The notes below the pieces were generated by a model, which saw nothing but the letters and a program-made list of their open reading frames with translations, searched no databases and had not been told where the DNA came from. Of a stretch of 64,000 bases of DNA, positions 35,889 through 46,100 are shown one piece after another. A program made the translations under genes and the position numbers. This stretch comes from RH-AL1 sp964243435 (GTDB taxonomy: Bacteria > Pseudomonadota > Alphaproteobacteria > Rhizobiales > Beijerinckiaceae): assembly GCA_964243435.1 (NCBI GenBank), contig CAXTFM010000001.1:1-64000 (forward strand). Direction: 5' to 3'. How positions within the stretch are numbered: position 1 is the stretch's first letter; every line of letters begins with the position of its first letter.

Positions 35889-37157
35889 ATGTCCGATACC
35901 GTTCAACGCCCGATGGCCGGCATGCGCTGGCTGCAGCTTCTCCTCGGCCTCGTCGTGATGATGGCGATTTCGAGCCCGCAATACGTGTGGACGCTGTTCA
36001 CCGGCTCCTTCGTAAAGGCGACGGGCAGCAACCTCGCCGCCGTGCAGGTCACCTTCTCCATCCTGGTGATCCTGCAAACCTGGGCGGCGCCGGGCCAGGG
36101 CTGGATGATCGACCGCTTCGGCCCGCGCCTCCTCATCGCATTCGGCGCGGCGCTGAGCGGGCTCGGCTGGGTCCTGGCAAGCCAGGTGTCCTCGCTTTAC
36201 CTGCTTTACGCGACCTACGGCCTGTTCTGCGGGATCGGCACCGGCTTCGTGTACATCGGCGTGGTCGGGCTGATGGTGAAGTGGTTCCCCGACGCGCGCG
36301 GCTTCGCCGTGGGCGTGGTGGCGGCCGGCTACGGCTTCGGCGCGCTGGCCACGACCTTTCCCATCAACACCATGATCGCCGACTCCGGCTTCCGGCCGAC
36401 GCTGCTCACCTTCGGCCTGATCCTCGGCGCGGTCGGCACGGTGGCGGCCCTGTTGCTCCGGGTGCCGCGCACCACGGAGGTGCGCTCCGGCACCGAACTC
36501 AAATCCGGCGCGACGCCAGGCGTCATGCTGCGCTCGCCGATCTTCTGGCTGATGTTCGTGATGATGACCATGATGTCGACCGGCGGCCTGATGGTGGTCT
36601 CGAACTTCTCGAGCTTCGCGGCGGACTTCGGCCTCGGCAAGGCCCTGGTGTTCGGCACGGCGGCGGTGCCGCTCGCGCTTTCCATCGACCGTATCGCCAA
36701 CGGGCTGACCCGCCCCTTCTTCGGCTGGGTGTCCGACTCGATCGGGCGCGAGAACACCATGGCGCTGGCCTTCACGCTCGAAGCGCTGGCCATCTCCGTG
36801 CTGATCGCGATGCGCCACGAGCCCGTGGCGTTCGTGCTGATGTCGGGCGTGGTGTTCTTCGGGTGGGGCGAGATCTTCTCGCTGTTCCCGTCGACCCTCA
36901 CCGACACCTTCGGCGAGCGCTACGCCACGACGAACTACGGCTTCCTGTACATGGCGCAGGGTATCGGCTCGGTGCTCGGCGGCCCGCTCGCCGCCGCGCT
37001 GAAGGCCGAGGTCGGAAGCTGGGTGCCGGTCTTCGGCATCGTGATCTGCCTCGACCTTGTCACCGCCGCCCTCGCCCTGTTCGTGCTGAAGTCCATGCGC
37101 GCGCGGGCGGGTTCGGAGCGGGTCAGCCTCGCGACCGCTGCCGGCGCCGCCGCGTGA
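35889..37157 (+). CDS. Oxalate/formate antiporter-type MFS transporter (OxlT-like)
   Basis: A 422-residue twelve-helix MFS protein of the oxalate:formate antiporter family: MRWLQLLLGLVVMMAISSPQYVWTLF at the start, WMIDRFGPRLLI after helix 2, GIGTGFVYIGVVGLMVKWFPD around helices 4-5, NGLTRPFFGWVSDSIGREN in the central loop and FGERYATTNYGFLYMAQGIGS near the end. OxlT exchanges external oxalate for internal formate. Oxalyl-CoA decarboxylase and formyl-CoA transferase are not in the window. It is the sole gene here and ends against a hairpin shared with the convergent gene. Confidence 0.88.
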   Translation: MSDTVQRPMAGMRWLQLLLGLVVMMAISSPQYVWTLFTGSFVKATGSNLAAVQVTFSILVILQTWAAPGQGWMIDRFGPRLLIAFGAALSGLGWVLASQVSSLYLLYATYGLFCGIGTGFVYIGVVGLMVKWFPDARGFAVGVVAAGYGFGALATTFPINTMIADSGFRPTLLTFGLILGAVGTVAALLLRVPRTTEVRSGTELKSGATPGVMLRSPIFWLMFVMMTMMSTGGLMVVSNFSSFAADFGLGKALVFGTAAVPLALSIDRIANGLTRPFFGWVSDSIGRENTMALAFTLEALAISVLIAMRHEPVAFVLMSGVVFFGWGEIFSLFPSTLTDTFGERYATTNYGFLYMAQGIGSVLGGPLAAALKAEVGSWVPVFGIVICLDLVTAALALFVLKSMRARAGSERVSLATAAGAAA

Positions 37158-37178
37158 ACCCACGCGGCCGGCGACAGT

Positions 37179-37198
37179 GGGCGCGCTCCTCAGCGCCC
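37179..37198. terminator. Candidate bidirectional terminator hairpin
   Basis: A perfect 6-bp stem GGGCGC/GCGCCC around an 8-base loop lies between the convergent oxalate transporter and the small secreted protein, and overlaps the latter's last codons. No T tract follows. Confidence 0.35.
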
Positions 37199-37537
37199 GC
37201 CGCCATCGGTCCCCGCTGGGGCGCCACCCGTCCGTTGCGCCCCTCCCCCGCCGAGGCGGGGAACCTCCACGGTGGGCTGGCCCGCCTTGTCGCCGTCCTC
37301 GGCCGATCCCAACGCGCGGATCGCGCCGTTGGGGTCGCCCTGCACGTCGCCGCCGCTGAACCGGCTCGACGAGGTGGAAGAGCCCTGGGCGTTCTGGCCT
37401 TCGGCCGCCGCCGGTCCCGGCACCACGGTCATCAGGGCAGCGGACGCCAAGGTGGCGATGCCCACGACCAATCTTGCCGAGACGCGCAACGCCATGCGTG
37501 CCACCCTATGCCGGCTCATCATCCGTCGCATCCTCAT
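37190..37537 (-). CDS. Small secreted glycine-rich hypothetical protein
   Basis: No family recognised. The 115-residue product has a basic N-terminus, a signal-like helix (LVVGIATLASAALMTVVPGPAAAEG) and a Gly/Ser-rich, low-complexity mature part. The ATG at 37537 follows the SDR stop by one base (TGAGATG), which suggests coupled translation. Internal ATGs at codons 6 and 7 (MMSRH) could be the real start. The low complexity leaves some doubt that it is a true gene. Confidence 0.5.
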   Translation of the reverse strand: MRMRRMMSRHRVARMALRVSARLVVGIATLASAALMTVVPGPAAAEGQNAQGSSTSSSRFSGGDVQGDPNGAIRALGSAEDGDKAGQPTVEVPRLGGGGAQRTGGAPAGTDGGGR

Positions 37538-37538
37538 C

Positions 37539-38465
37539 TCAAGCCAGCGCCGGATAACGCACGCCCGTCAACTCTTCCGACACGCGCCACAACCGTTCCG
37601 CCGTGCCGCGGTCGGCGGCCCGGGCGGCGATCTTGGCGGGCGCCGGCCGGCCGCGCACTTCCATGAAGCCGTCCGGCCCCCAGTACTGCCCGCCCACCAC
37701 GTCCGGCATGGTGGCGGCGTAAAGCCCCGGCCACGCCCCGGCCATCGCGTCCTGACCGAAGACGCGGACGGCGGCGTTGCCCAGCGCCGCCACCGCGCCC
37801 GGCATGCCGGTCGCCTGGAGGAACCCCGTGCTGGCGATGCCGGGATGGGCGGCGACGCTGACGAGCTTCGAATGCGCCGCCCGCGCCCGTCGATCGAGCT
37901 CGAGCGCGAATAGCAGGTTCGCGAGCTTGGACTGGTTGTAGGCCCGCCCCCCGCGATAGCCGCGCTCGCCCTGTAGGTCGTCGAAGGCGAGGGTGCCGCT
38001 GCGGTGGGCGATGGAGGAGATGGCCACGACGCGGGGCGCGGGGCTGCGCAGCAGCGCCGGCATCAGCAAGCCGGTCAGGGCAAAATGGCCGAGGTGGTTG
38101 GTGCCGAACTGCCGCTCGAAGCCGTCGACCGTCACCGCGCGTGCGGGCTGCATGCCGAGCCCGGCATTGTTGAGGAGCACGTCGATTTGCGGCAGCGCTT
38201 CCAAGCTCCGCGCGGCAAAGGCGCGAATGCTGGCGAGGTCGGCCATGTCGACGAGCGACACCTCCACCGAAGCGCCTGGACGGGCGCCGGCGATGCGGGT
38301 GCGGGTCGCCTCGCCCTTGCGGGCGTCGCGCACCGCGAGGACCACGCGCGCGCCCTTCGCCGCGAGGGCGCGCGCCGCTTCCTCGCCGATGCCGCTGCTG
38401 GCGCCGGTCACGACGACCGTGCGTCCGCTTTGATCGGGAATGTCCAGCGTCGTCCAGTTCGCCAT
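37539..38465 (-). CDS. Short-chain dehydrogenase/reductase (retinol dehydrogenase-like)
   Basis: A 308-residue SDR using NAD(P)H; the alcohol or carbonyl substrate is unknown. Features: VVVTGASSGIGEEAA (Rossmann glycine motif near residue 18), LLNNAGLGM, catalytic Ser in VAISSIAHRSG, and the YNQSK motif with catalytic Tyr and Lys. It matches the protochlorophyllide/retinol-dehydrogenase-like subgroup that begins ANWTTLDIPDQSG. I chose the ATG at 38465, which gives that N-terminus; seven codons upstream another ATG (38486) is in frame. Confidence 0.88.
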   Translation of the reverse strand: MANWTTLDIPDQSGRTVVVTGASSGIGEEAARALAAKGARVVLAVRDARKGEATRTRIAGARPGASVEVSLVDMADLASIRAFAARSLEALPQIDVLLNNAGLGMQPARAVTVDGFERQFGTNHLGHFALTGLLMPALLRSPAPRVVAISSIAHRSGTLAFDDLQGERGYRGGRAYNQSKLANLLFALELDRRARAAHSKLVSVAAHPGIASTGFLQATGMPGAVAALGNAAVRVFGQDAMAGAWPGLYAATMPDVVGGQYWGPDGFMEVRGRPAPAKIAARAADRGTAERLWRVSEELTGVRYPALA

Positions 38466-38587
38466 GTGCCGGTCCGCCTGTTGCACGTCCGATCGGGACG
38501 GCCAGCCGGCCCGAGGACACCTTGAACACTTACCTGTCGGTCAGAGCCGAGACGCTGCTCCGCCCCCTTCGTCACGGATGGCGCGCC

Positions 38588-40117
38588 CTATCCCGTGCGC
38601 GCCGCGGCCGTCACGGTGCGCCAGCGGCGCCCGCCGTCGTCGGCGAGCAGCGCGTCGGCCTCCGGCGGCCCGTCCATGCCGGACGCATAGGACGCGGGCG
38701 ACCCGCCGGAACCCCACGCGTCCAGCACCGGCTGCACCACGCGCCACGCGTCCTCCACCATGTCGGCGCGGCTGAACAGCGTCGCGTCGCCGATCATCAC
38801 GTCGTAGAGCAGCGTTTCGTAGCCGACGTTGGGCGCACGCTTGAAGAAGTCCTCGTAGGCGAAGTCCATCCGCACGGTGGCGAGTTCGACGGCCGGTCCC
38901 GGCTTCTTGACCTCGAACTGCAGCGACAGCCCTTCCTGCGGTTGGATGCGGATGACGAGCCAGTTCGCCGAGAGTTCGGCGACGTCGGTCCCCTGGAAGC
39001 TCGCCGCCGGCGCCGGCTTGAAGCGCACCGCGATCTCGGTGAGGCGGTCGCTCATGTGCTTGCCGGTGCGCAGGTAAAAGGGCACGCCGGCCCAGCGCCA
39101 GGAGTCGATGCCGACGCGCAGCGCCGCATAGGTCTCGACGTCGGACTGCGCCGCCACGTCGGGCTCGTCGCGGTAGGGCTTGCTGTCGTGGCCCTTGACT
39201 GAGCCGGCCCCATACTGGCCGCGCACCGCCTGCGCCGGCGTCAGCGCCGGCATGGCGGCGAACACGTCGGCCTTGCGGTCGCGGATGCCCTTGGCGTCGA
39301 AGCTGACGGGCGGCTCCATCGCCACCATGGCGAGCAGCGTGAAGAGGTGGTTCGGCACCATGTCGCGCAGCGCGCCGGTGGCCTCGTAGAACTTGCCGCG
39401 CGCTTCCACGCCGACGACCTCGGCGGCAGAAATCTGCACGTGGTCGATGCGGTCGCGGTTCCAGATCGGCTCGAACATGCCGTTGGCGAAGCGGAACGCC
39501 ATGATCGACTGCACCGTCTCCTTGCCGAGGAAATGGTCGATGCGGAAGATCTGGTCCTCGCCGAGCGTCTTCAGCAGGTCGACGTTGAGCGCCTTCGCCG
39601 AGGCGACGTCGTGGCCGAACGGTTTCTCCACCACCACGCGACGCCAGCGCCCTTCCCCCTGCGTCGTCAGGCCGGCTTGGCCGAGCTGCGCCGCTACCGT
39701 GGCGAAGAAGCGGTCGGCGATGGCGAAGTAGAAGATGACGTTGCCACCCCCGAAGCCGGCCTCCTCCAGCGCCCGGCCGATGTCGGCGTAAAGCTCGGGC
39801 TTGGTCATGTCGCCGCGCACGTAGCGCATGCGCGACGCCAAGCCCTGCCACACGCCCTCGTCGATGTGGTCCACGTCGAACTCGGACGAGGCGTTGTTGA
39901 CGAAGCTTTCCAGCATGGTGTGCAGGTGGTCGGCCCAGCCCTTGGCGTCGCCCGCCGCGAGGTCGACGCCGACGAGCGCGGTCTTGTCGGGCAGGACGCC
40001 CTCGCAGCCGAGGTTGTAGATCGCCGGCATCACCAGCCGCTTGGTGAGGTCGCCGAAGGCGCCGAAGACCACGATGGCGCAAGGGTCGGGCGTTTTCGGC
40101 TTGGCGGCATCGGTCAC
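38588..40117 (-). CDS. zwf: Glucose-6-phosphate 1-dehydrogenase
   Basis: Zwf oxidises glucose 6-phosphate to 6-phosphogluconolactone, making NADPH, the first step of the pentose phosphate and Entner-Doudoroff routes. The 509-residue protein has the nucleotide motif VVFGAFGDLTKRL (near residue 16; many homologues have GASGDL), VVEKPFGHD, and the catalytic RIDHFLGKE with its His, followed by FANGMFEPIWNRDRIDHVQI. pgl and edd are not beside it. A Nudix gene lies 87 bases upstream on the same strand. Confidence 0.96.
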   Translation of the reverse strand: MTDAAKPKTPDPCAIVVFGAFGDLTKRLVMPAIYNLGCEGVLPDKTALVGVDLAAGDAKGWADHLHTMLESFVNNASSEFDVDHIDEGVWQGLASRMRYVRGDMTKPELYADIGRALEEAGFGGGNVIFYFAIADRFFATVAAQLGQAGLTTQGEGRWRRVVVEKPFGHDVASAKALNVDLLKTLGEDQIFRIDHFLGKETVQSIMAFRFANGMFEPIWNRDRIDHVQISAAEVVGVEARGKFYEATGALRDMVPNHLFTLLAMVAMEPPVSFDAKGIRDRKADVFAAMPALTPAQAVRGQYGAGSVKGHDSKPYRDEPDVAAQSDVETYAALRVGIDSWRWAGVPFYLRTGKHMSDRLTEIAVRFKPAPAASFQGTDVAELSANWLVIRIQPQEGLSLQFEVKKPGPAVELATVRMDFAYEDFFKRAPNVGYETLLYDVMIGDATLFSRADMVEDAWRVVQPVLDAWGSGGSPASYASGMDGPPEADALLADDGGRRWRTVTAAARTG

Positions 40118-40204
40118 TGGCTGTTCCCCGCGATGGCGGCGGACGGCCGGACAGCCGTTCCCCGGTGGAGAAGTCGCGACGAGGGGTTCCGGTTCGCGGA
40201 GCCC

Positions 40205-40720
40205 TCACCCGGCGAGCAGCGCACGGTAGATCTCGTGGGCGGGGTAGAGCGCGGCCGGCGCGCCGGCGCACCAGGACAGGTCGCCGGCGCGGGGCACGGC
40301 GCCGGCGAGGGCGGCGGGGTCGAGCGGCGCGGCGAGCGCGCAGCGAAACAGCAGCGAGATGAAGTGCCCGCGCCCATCATTGGGGAGCTGGCTGACGCGG
40401 CACGGTTCGGCCTCGTGCGCGACGGTGGTGCCGAGTTCGAGGCGCGCCACGGCGGCAATGCGGTCGGCGAAGCTTTCCCCGCGGCGGATGATGCCGCCGG
40501 GCACGTGCCAGCCCCGCCCGAAGGCGTCGTCGCGCCAGGCCAGCAGAACGCGCCCGGCCGCATCGCGCAGCAACAGGTCGACGTTGATCATCGGCACGAT
40601 ATCGAGCGCGAACTGGAACACCGGATCGGGGAGGCCACCGCCGGGGTCCACGCGACCGGCGCGCAGTGCCGCACCGTAGGCGTCGAGATCGCCGTCATCG
40701 CCGTCCCGTCCTGCCACCAT
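40205..40720 (-). CDS. Nudix hydrolase, GDP-mannose mannosyl hydrolase-like
   Basis: A 171-residue Nudix-fold protein. MINVDLLLRDAAGRVLLAWR, GRGWHVPGGIIRRGESFADRIAAVARLELG and the final part resemble GDP-mannose mannosyl hydrolase (Gmm/NudD). Like Gmm, it lacks the standard REUxEE Nudix signature and has ARLELG in its place. Gmm turns GDP-mannose into GDP and mannose, but no mannose or capsule genes are near, so the substrate is uncertain. The start at 40720 is the first ATG; the ORF is divergent from the RND operon. Confidence 0.8.
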   Translation of the reverse strand: MVAGRDGDDGDLDAYGAALRAGRVDPGGGLPDPVFQFALDIVPMINVDLLLRDAAGRVLLAWRDDAFGRGWHVPGGIIRRGESFADRIAAVARLELGTTVAHEAEPCRVSQLPNDGRGHFISLLFRCALAAPLDPAALAGAVPRAGDLSWCAGAPAALYPAHEIYRALLAG

Positions 40721-40807
40721 CGCCTTTGTCCTGCCTTGGTTGCCTGCTTAACAGTACTCTTCGGTACGGGAACGCCTTCCACCGTCGGGGCAGAGTCGGG
40801 AACGCAC

Positions 40808-42025
40808 GTGCACGCACTGATTCGACGGTCGCCAGCAGCCCTCCTCGCAAGCCTGGGACTTGCAAGGCTGGGACTTGCAAGCTTGGGACTTGCGAGCCTT
40901 GCACTCGCGAGCCTTGCACTTGCCGTCGCCACGACGCCAAGCGCGTCGGCCGCTACTGGCGATGCGGCGGCAGCCGGCACCCCCGGGGCGTGCGACGCGC
41001 AGTGCGTCCTCGTCGACATCGCCGTGGCGCGCGAGGACGAGGTCGCCCAAACCGTCATCCTCACCGGCAGCATCGCTCCCAAGTACCAGACCAACGTGGC
41101 CTTCCGCACCGGTGGCCGCATCGTGCAGCGCCTCGTCGAGATCGGCGACCACGTCGGCGCCGATCAGACCTTGGCCCGGATCGATCCGCGCGACCAGAAC
41201 GCGGCGCTGGACACCGTCAAGGCCAGCCTCGCCTCGGCCCAGGCCCTGCTCACCCAGGCGGAGGTCAATTTCGGGCGCCAGGAGCAGCTTTACCGCAGCG
41301 GCTACGCCACCCGGCCAAGCTACGACCTGGCGCAGCAGCAGCTCAGGACGCAGCGCGCGGCGCTCGACTCCGCCAAGGCCGCGCTCGGCACGGCGCGGGA
41401 ACAGTTCGGCTACACCGACCTCAAGGCCGGCAGCGCCGGGATCATCGTCGGGCGCAACGCCGAGGCCGGCCAAGTCGTCCAGGCTGGGCAGACCGTGTTC
41501 GTGCTGGCGCAGGACGGCCCGCGCGACGCGGTGTTCGAGGTGTACGAGGCGCTGCTGACCGAGCCGCCGGCGAGCCCCACCGTCGCCGTCGCGCTGCAAT
41601 CCGACCCGCGCGTCACCACCACGGGCACCGTGCGCGAAATCTCGCCGACCGTCGACGACAAGTCCGGCGCGGTGAAGGTCAAGGTGGCGCTGGACCGCGT
41701 GCCGCCCCGCATGTCGCTTGGCGCGGCGATCGTCGGCTCGGGCGCGTTCAAGCCGCAGCGCGCGGTGGTGCTGCCGCGCGGCGCGCTGTTCCGCTGGAAC
41801 GACCGTTCGGCGGTGTGGGTCCGCGATCCCGCCGCCGGCACGGTGGCGCCGCGCATCGTCGCCGTGTCCCGCTTCGACGGCGACAGGCTCGTCCTGTCCG
41901 GCGGCTTGAAGCCCGGCGAGGAGGTGGTGACCGCCGGCATCCAGTTCCTCCACCCCGGCCAGCCCGTCGCGGTCGCCCGCACGCTCGCCGCGGCGGATGC
42001 GAGCGGCAAGGGTGCCGCACGGTGA
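40808..42025 (+). CDS. RND efflux periplasmic adaptor (first of two)
   Basis: A 405-residue membrane-fusion protein linking an RND pump to the outer-membrane channel. After an unusually repetitive signal peptide comes the usual order: beta-barrel and lipoyl half (VAFRTGGRIVQRLVEIGDHV), a coiled-coil hairpin (about 140-205, SLASAQALLTQAEVNFGRQEQL), the second lipoyl half (FGYTDLKAGSAGIIVGRNAEAGQVV), and the barrel and membrane-proximal domains. The start is a GTG at 40808; no ATG fits before the signal peptide. The stop overlaps the next gene's ATG by one base (TGATG). Confidence 0.9.
   Translation: MHALIRRSPAALLASLGLARLGLASLGLASLALASLALAVATTPSASAATGDAAAAGTPGACDAQCVLVDIAVAREDEVAQTVILTGSIAPKYQTNVAFRTGGRIVQRLVEIGDHVGADQTLARIDPRDQNAALDTVKASLASAQALLTQAEVNFGRQEQLYRSGYATRPSYDLAQQQLRTQRAALDSAKAALGTAREQFGYTDLKAGSAGIIVGRNAEAGQVVQAGQTVFVLAQDGPRDAVFEVYEALLTEPPASPTVAVALQSDPRVTTTGTVREISPTVDDKSGAVKVKVALDRVPPRMSLGAAIVGSGAFKPQRAVVLPRGALFRWNDRSAVWVRDPAAGTVAPRIVAVSRFDGDRLVLSGGLKPGEEVVTAGIQFLHPGQPVAVARTLAAADASGKGAAR
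40850..40924 (+). repeat. Five 15-bp tandem repeats inside a signal peptide
   Basis: Five in-frame 15-base units encode SLGLA, RLGLA, SLGLA, SLALA and SLALA, which form the hydrophobic core of the first RND adaptor's signal peptide. Copies 1-3 are nearly identical (AGCCTGGGACTTGCA type) and 4-5 have drifted. Copy-number change would lengthen or shorten the hydrophobic core without a frameshift. Confidence 0.9.
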
Positions 42026-43134
42026 TGCGGCGCGCGCTCGTCCTCGCCGTAATCGGCCTCGCCGGATGCCGCGACGAGGCGGTGCCGCCGGCGCCGCTGC
42101 GCCCCGTGCTGACCGCCACCGTCACCGCCGTGTCGACCGAAGTGTTCGGCCCCTTCGCCTCGACGGTGGAAGCGCGCTACCAGACGCAGCTCGGCTTCCA
42201 GCTCGCCGGGCGGATGATCGCGCGCGACGTGTTCGTCGGCGACACGGTGCGCGCCGGGCAGCGCCTGGCCGCCGTGGACCCGGCCGTGATCCAGTTCGCC
42301 CTGCTGCGCGCCCGCGCCGACGTCGTCGACGCGCAGGCCCAGCTCGCCAACGCCGAGGGCATCGAGGCGCGTCAGCACGCGCTCGCCAGCGGCGGCAACA
42401 CCACCCAGGCGACGCTGGACAACGCCGTCGCCGGCCGCGACACGGCGCGCGCCCGGCTCGACCAGACCAAGGCCTCGCTGCGCATGGCGGAGACGCAGAT
42501 CGGCTATACCGAGCTGCACGCCAACTTCGACGCGGTGGTGACCGCCTGGAACGCCGAGGTCGGGCAGTACGTCGACAGCGGGCAGGCGGTGGTCACCCTG
42601 GCGCGCCCGGACCTGCGTGAGGCGGTGGTGGACATCCCCGACGAACTGATCGGGCGCGTCGAGCCCGGCATGGCGTTCACCGCGCGCCTCCAGGCGGCGC
42701 CAACCGTCACGGCGCACGCCACCGTGCGCGAGATCGGCCCCGTCGCCGACGAGGCGACCCGCACCCACCGCGTGCGCCTGACCCTTCAGGACGCGTCCGC
42801 CGCCTTCCGCCTCGGCACCACGGTCAGCATCGCCCACGAGGCGCGCGTCGCGCCCTACGTGCCGGTGCCGGCCGGTGCCGTGCTGAACGGGGACGGCGCC
42901 GCCTTCGTGTGGCTGCTCGCCCCCGACGGCAGAACGGTGACGCGTCGCGGCGTCACCCTCGCCGCGCCGGGCGAAAGCGATGCCGCTGCGACGCGACGCG
43001 TCGCGACGGGCCTCGCCGACGGCGACCGCGTGGTGACGGTGGGCGTCCACAGCCTCGCCGAGGGCCAGGCCGTGGCGGGCGCCACGGGCGGCGTCGGCCA
43101 GTCCGCAATCAAGGTCGGGGATACCAGCCTGTGA
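42025..43134 (+). CDS. RND efflux periplasmic adaptor lipoprotein (second of two)
   Basis: A 369-residue membrane-fusion protein with a lipoprotein signal (LVLAVIGLAGC lipobox, Cys near residue 15), so it should be anchored in the inner membrane. It shows both lipoyl halves (LGFQLAGRMIARDVFVGDTVRAGQRL and GYTELHANFDAVVTAWNAEVGQYV), a coiled-coil hairpin (about 95-155) and the barrel domain. It differs in sequence from the preceding adaptor. Its start overlaps the first adaptor's stop, and its stop overlaps the pump's GTG, so all three are translationally linked. Confidence 0.92.
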   Translation: MRRALVLAVIGLAGCRDEAVPPAPLRPVLTATVTAVSTEVFGPFASTVEARYQTQLGFQLAGRMIARDVFVGDTVRAGQRLAAVDPAVIQFALLRARADVVDAQAQLANAEGIEARQHALASGGNTTQATLDNAVAGRDTARARLDQTKASLRMAETQIGYTELHANFDAVVTAWNAEVGQYVDSGQAVVTLARPDLREAVVDIPDELIGRVEPGMAFTARLQAAPTVTAHATVREIGPVADEATRTHRVRLTLQDASAAFRLGTTVSIAHEARVAPYVPVPAGAVLNGDGAAFVWLLAPDGRTVTRRGVTLAAPGESDAAATRRVATGLADGDRVVTVGVHSLAEGQAVAGATGGVGQSAIKVGDTSL

Positions 43135-46100
43135 CGCGCTTCAACCTGTCGGAGTGGGCGCTGGAGCACCGCTCCTTCGTGGTCTTCCTGATGGTCATCT
43201 CCATGCTCGCCGGGGTCATCGCCTATGGCAAGCTCGGCCGCGAGGAGGACCCCTCCTTCGCCATCAAGACCATGATCGTGTCCGCGAGCTGGCCCGGCGC
43301 CACCATCGCCGACACGCTGGACCAGGTCACCGACCGCATCGAGAAGGAACTGCAGCAGGTCGACGGGCTCGACTTCACCCGGTCCTACACGACGCCGGGC
43401 AAGGCCACGGTGTTCGTGCAGTTCAAGGACACCACCGACCCGAAGAAGCTGCCCGTCCTGTTCTACCAGGTTCGCAAGCACATCGGCGACATCCGCGGCA
43501 CCTTCCCCGACACGCTGAAGGAGATCACCTTCAACGACGAGTTCGGCGACGTGTTCGGCAACGTCTACGCCTTCACCGCCGACGGGCTCTCCATGCGCCA
43601 GCTCCGCGACTACGTCGAGGGCGTGCGCTCGGCCGTGCTGCGGGTGAAGAACATCGGCAAGACGGTGCTGGTCGGCACGCAGGACGAGGCGATCTTCCTC
43701 GACTTCTCCACCCGCAAGCTCGCCGGACTCGGCATCGATACCCAGGCGCTCATCAAAACGCTGCAGGCGCAGAACGCCATCGCACCGTCCGGCGTGGTGC
43801 AGGCCGGCGCCGAGCAGGTCAGCGTGCGCGTCGGCGGCCAGTTCGTGTCTGAAACCGACGTCAGCGCCATCAACCTCCGAGTCAACGACCGCTTCTTCCG
43901 CCTGTCGGACGTCGCCGACATCCACCGCGGCTATCCCGACCCGCCGCAGCCGCTGTTCCGCTTCAACGGCCAGCCGGCGGTCGGCCTCGCCGTCGCCATG
44001 CGCCAGGGCGGCAACCTTCTCGACTTCGGCGCCGACCTCAAGGCCAAGATGCGCACCGTCGAGGCGACGTTGCCGATCGGCGTCGGCGTCCACCTCGTTT
44101 CCGACCAGCCGAGGATCGTGGAGCACGCCGTCGGCGGCTTCACCGAGGCGCTCGCCGAGGCCGTCGCGATCGTGCTCATCGTCAGCTTCATCTCGCTCGG
44201 GCTGCGCGCCGGCCTGGTGGTGTCGATCACCATCCCGCTGGTGCTCGCCGCGACCTTCGTGGTGCTCAACCAGATGGGCGTCACCTTGCAGCGCATCTCG
44301 CTCGGCGCGCTCATCATCGCGCTCGGCCTGCTCGTCGACGACGCGATGATCACGGTGGAGATGATGGTGTCGCGCCTCGAGGCCGGCGACAGCCGGCGCG
44401 AGGCGGCGACCTTCGCCTACCATTCCACCGCCTTTCCCATGCTGACGGGCACGCTTGTCACGGTGGCCGGCTTCCTGCCGATCGGCTTCAACGGTTCGGC
44501 CGCGGGCGAGTACACCTACTCGCTGTTCGTGGTGATCGCCGCCTCGCTCGCGGTGTCATGGGTGGTGGCGGTGCTGTTCGCGCCGCTCATCGGCGTCGCC
44601 CTGCTGCCGAAGCGGATGAAGCACCACGCGGAGAAACGTGGCCGGTTCCTCCAAGCGTTCCGCGCCTTCCTGTTGCTGGCCATGCGCTGGCGCTGGGTCA
44701 CCGTGGCGCTGACGGTCGGCTGCCTCGGCCTCGCCGTCTACGGCATGCGCTTCGTGCCCCAGCAGTTCTTCCCCGCCTCCGACCGGCCGGAGATCCTCGT
44801 CGACCTGACCCTGCCGCAGATGAGCAGCATCGGCGAAACGCGCCGGCAGATGGACCGCTTCGAGCAGCGCCTCAAGGGCGAGCCCGACGTGGTCGACTGG
44901 ACCTCCTATGTCGGCCAGGGCGCGATCCGCTTCTACCTGCCGCTCGACCAGCAGCTCGGCAACAGCTTCTACGGGCAGGTCGTGGTCAAGACGCCCTCGC
45001 TGGAGGCGCGCAACCGCCTCATGCCCAAGCTCGCCGCCTTCGGGCGCGAGGGTTTCGTTGGCACGGACGTCTTCGTCCATTCCCTCGACCTCGGGCCGCC
45101 GGTCGGCCGCCCGGTGCAGTACCGCCTGAGCGGGCCAGACGTGCAGGCGGTGCGCCAGCAGGCCCTCCAGCTCGCCGCCATCGTCGGCGCCAACGGGCAC
45201 CTCGGCCAGCCGACCTACGACTGGAACGAGCCGGGGCAGGTGCTCCGCGTCGACATCCTCCAGGACAAGGCGCGCCAGCTCGGCATCACCAGCCAGGACA
45301 TCGCCGGCGTGCTCAACAGCGTCGTCGGCGGGCGCAGCATCACCCAGGTGCGCGACTCGATCTACCTCGTCGACGTGATCGGCCGCGCCCAGGCGCTGGA
45401 GCGCAACTCCATCGACACGCTGCAAAGCCTGCAGATTTCGCTGTCGAACGGGCGCACGGTGCCGCTCCTCGCCTTCGCCAAGCTGCGCTACGAGCTGGAA
45501 CAGCCGATCGTGTGGCGCCGCGACCGCCTGCCCACCATCACGCTGCGCTCGACCATCATCGACAACACCCAGCCGATGACCGCCGTGGCCGAGTTGAAGC
45601 CGCAGATCGACGCCTTCGCCGCCGCGCTACCCGCCGGCTACGCGCTCGCCACCGGCGGCGCGGTGGAGGAGGCCGGCAAGGGCCAAGGGCCGATCGCCTC
45701 CGTGGTGCCGGTGATGCTGCTGGTGATGGCGTTCCTGCTGATGGTGCAGCTGCAAAGCGTCGGCAAGCTGCTGCTCGTCATCTCGGTCGCCCCGCTCGGA
45801 CTCATCGGCGTGGTCGCCGCGCTGCTGCCCTCGGGCGCGCCGCTCGGCTTCGTCGCCATCCTCGGCGTGCTCGCCCTCATCGGCATCATCATCCGCAACT
45901 CGGTGATCCTGGTGGCGCAGATCGACGAGTACCTTGCCGAGGGCCGGGCGCCATGGGACGCCGTGGTCGAGGCGACCTGCCATCGCATGCGCCCCATCCT
46001 GCTCACGGCGGCGGCGGCAAGCCTCGGCATGGTGCCGATCGCGCGGGAAGTATTTTGGGGGCCGATGGCCTACGCGATGATCGGCGGCATCCTCGCTGGC

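Noticed and set aside
35604..37163. A 519-codon minus-strand frame opposite the oxalate/formate antiporter
   Set aside because: Low-complexity His/Glu/Arg composition with no motif; the plus strand encodes a clear twelve-helix transporter.
40850..40924. Regular repeats considered as a short CRISPR array
   Set aside because: The units are directly adjacent 15-mers without spacers, in frame in a signal peptide, and no cas genes are near.
39347..42025. An 892-codon plus-strand frame ending with the first RND adaptor
   Set aside because: The first 487 codons are antisense to zwf and the Nudix gene. The adaptor begins at the GTG at 40808.
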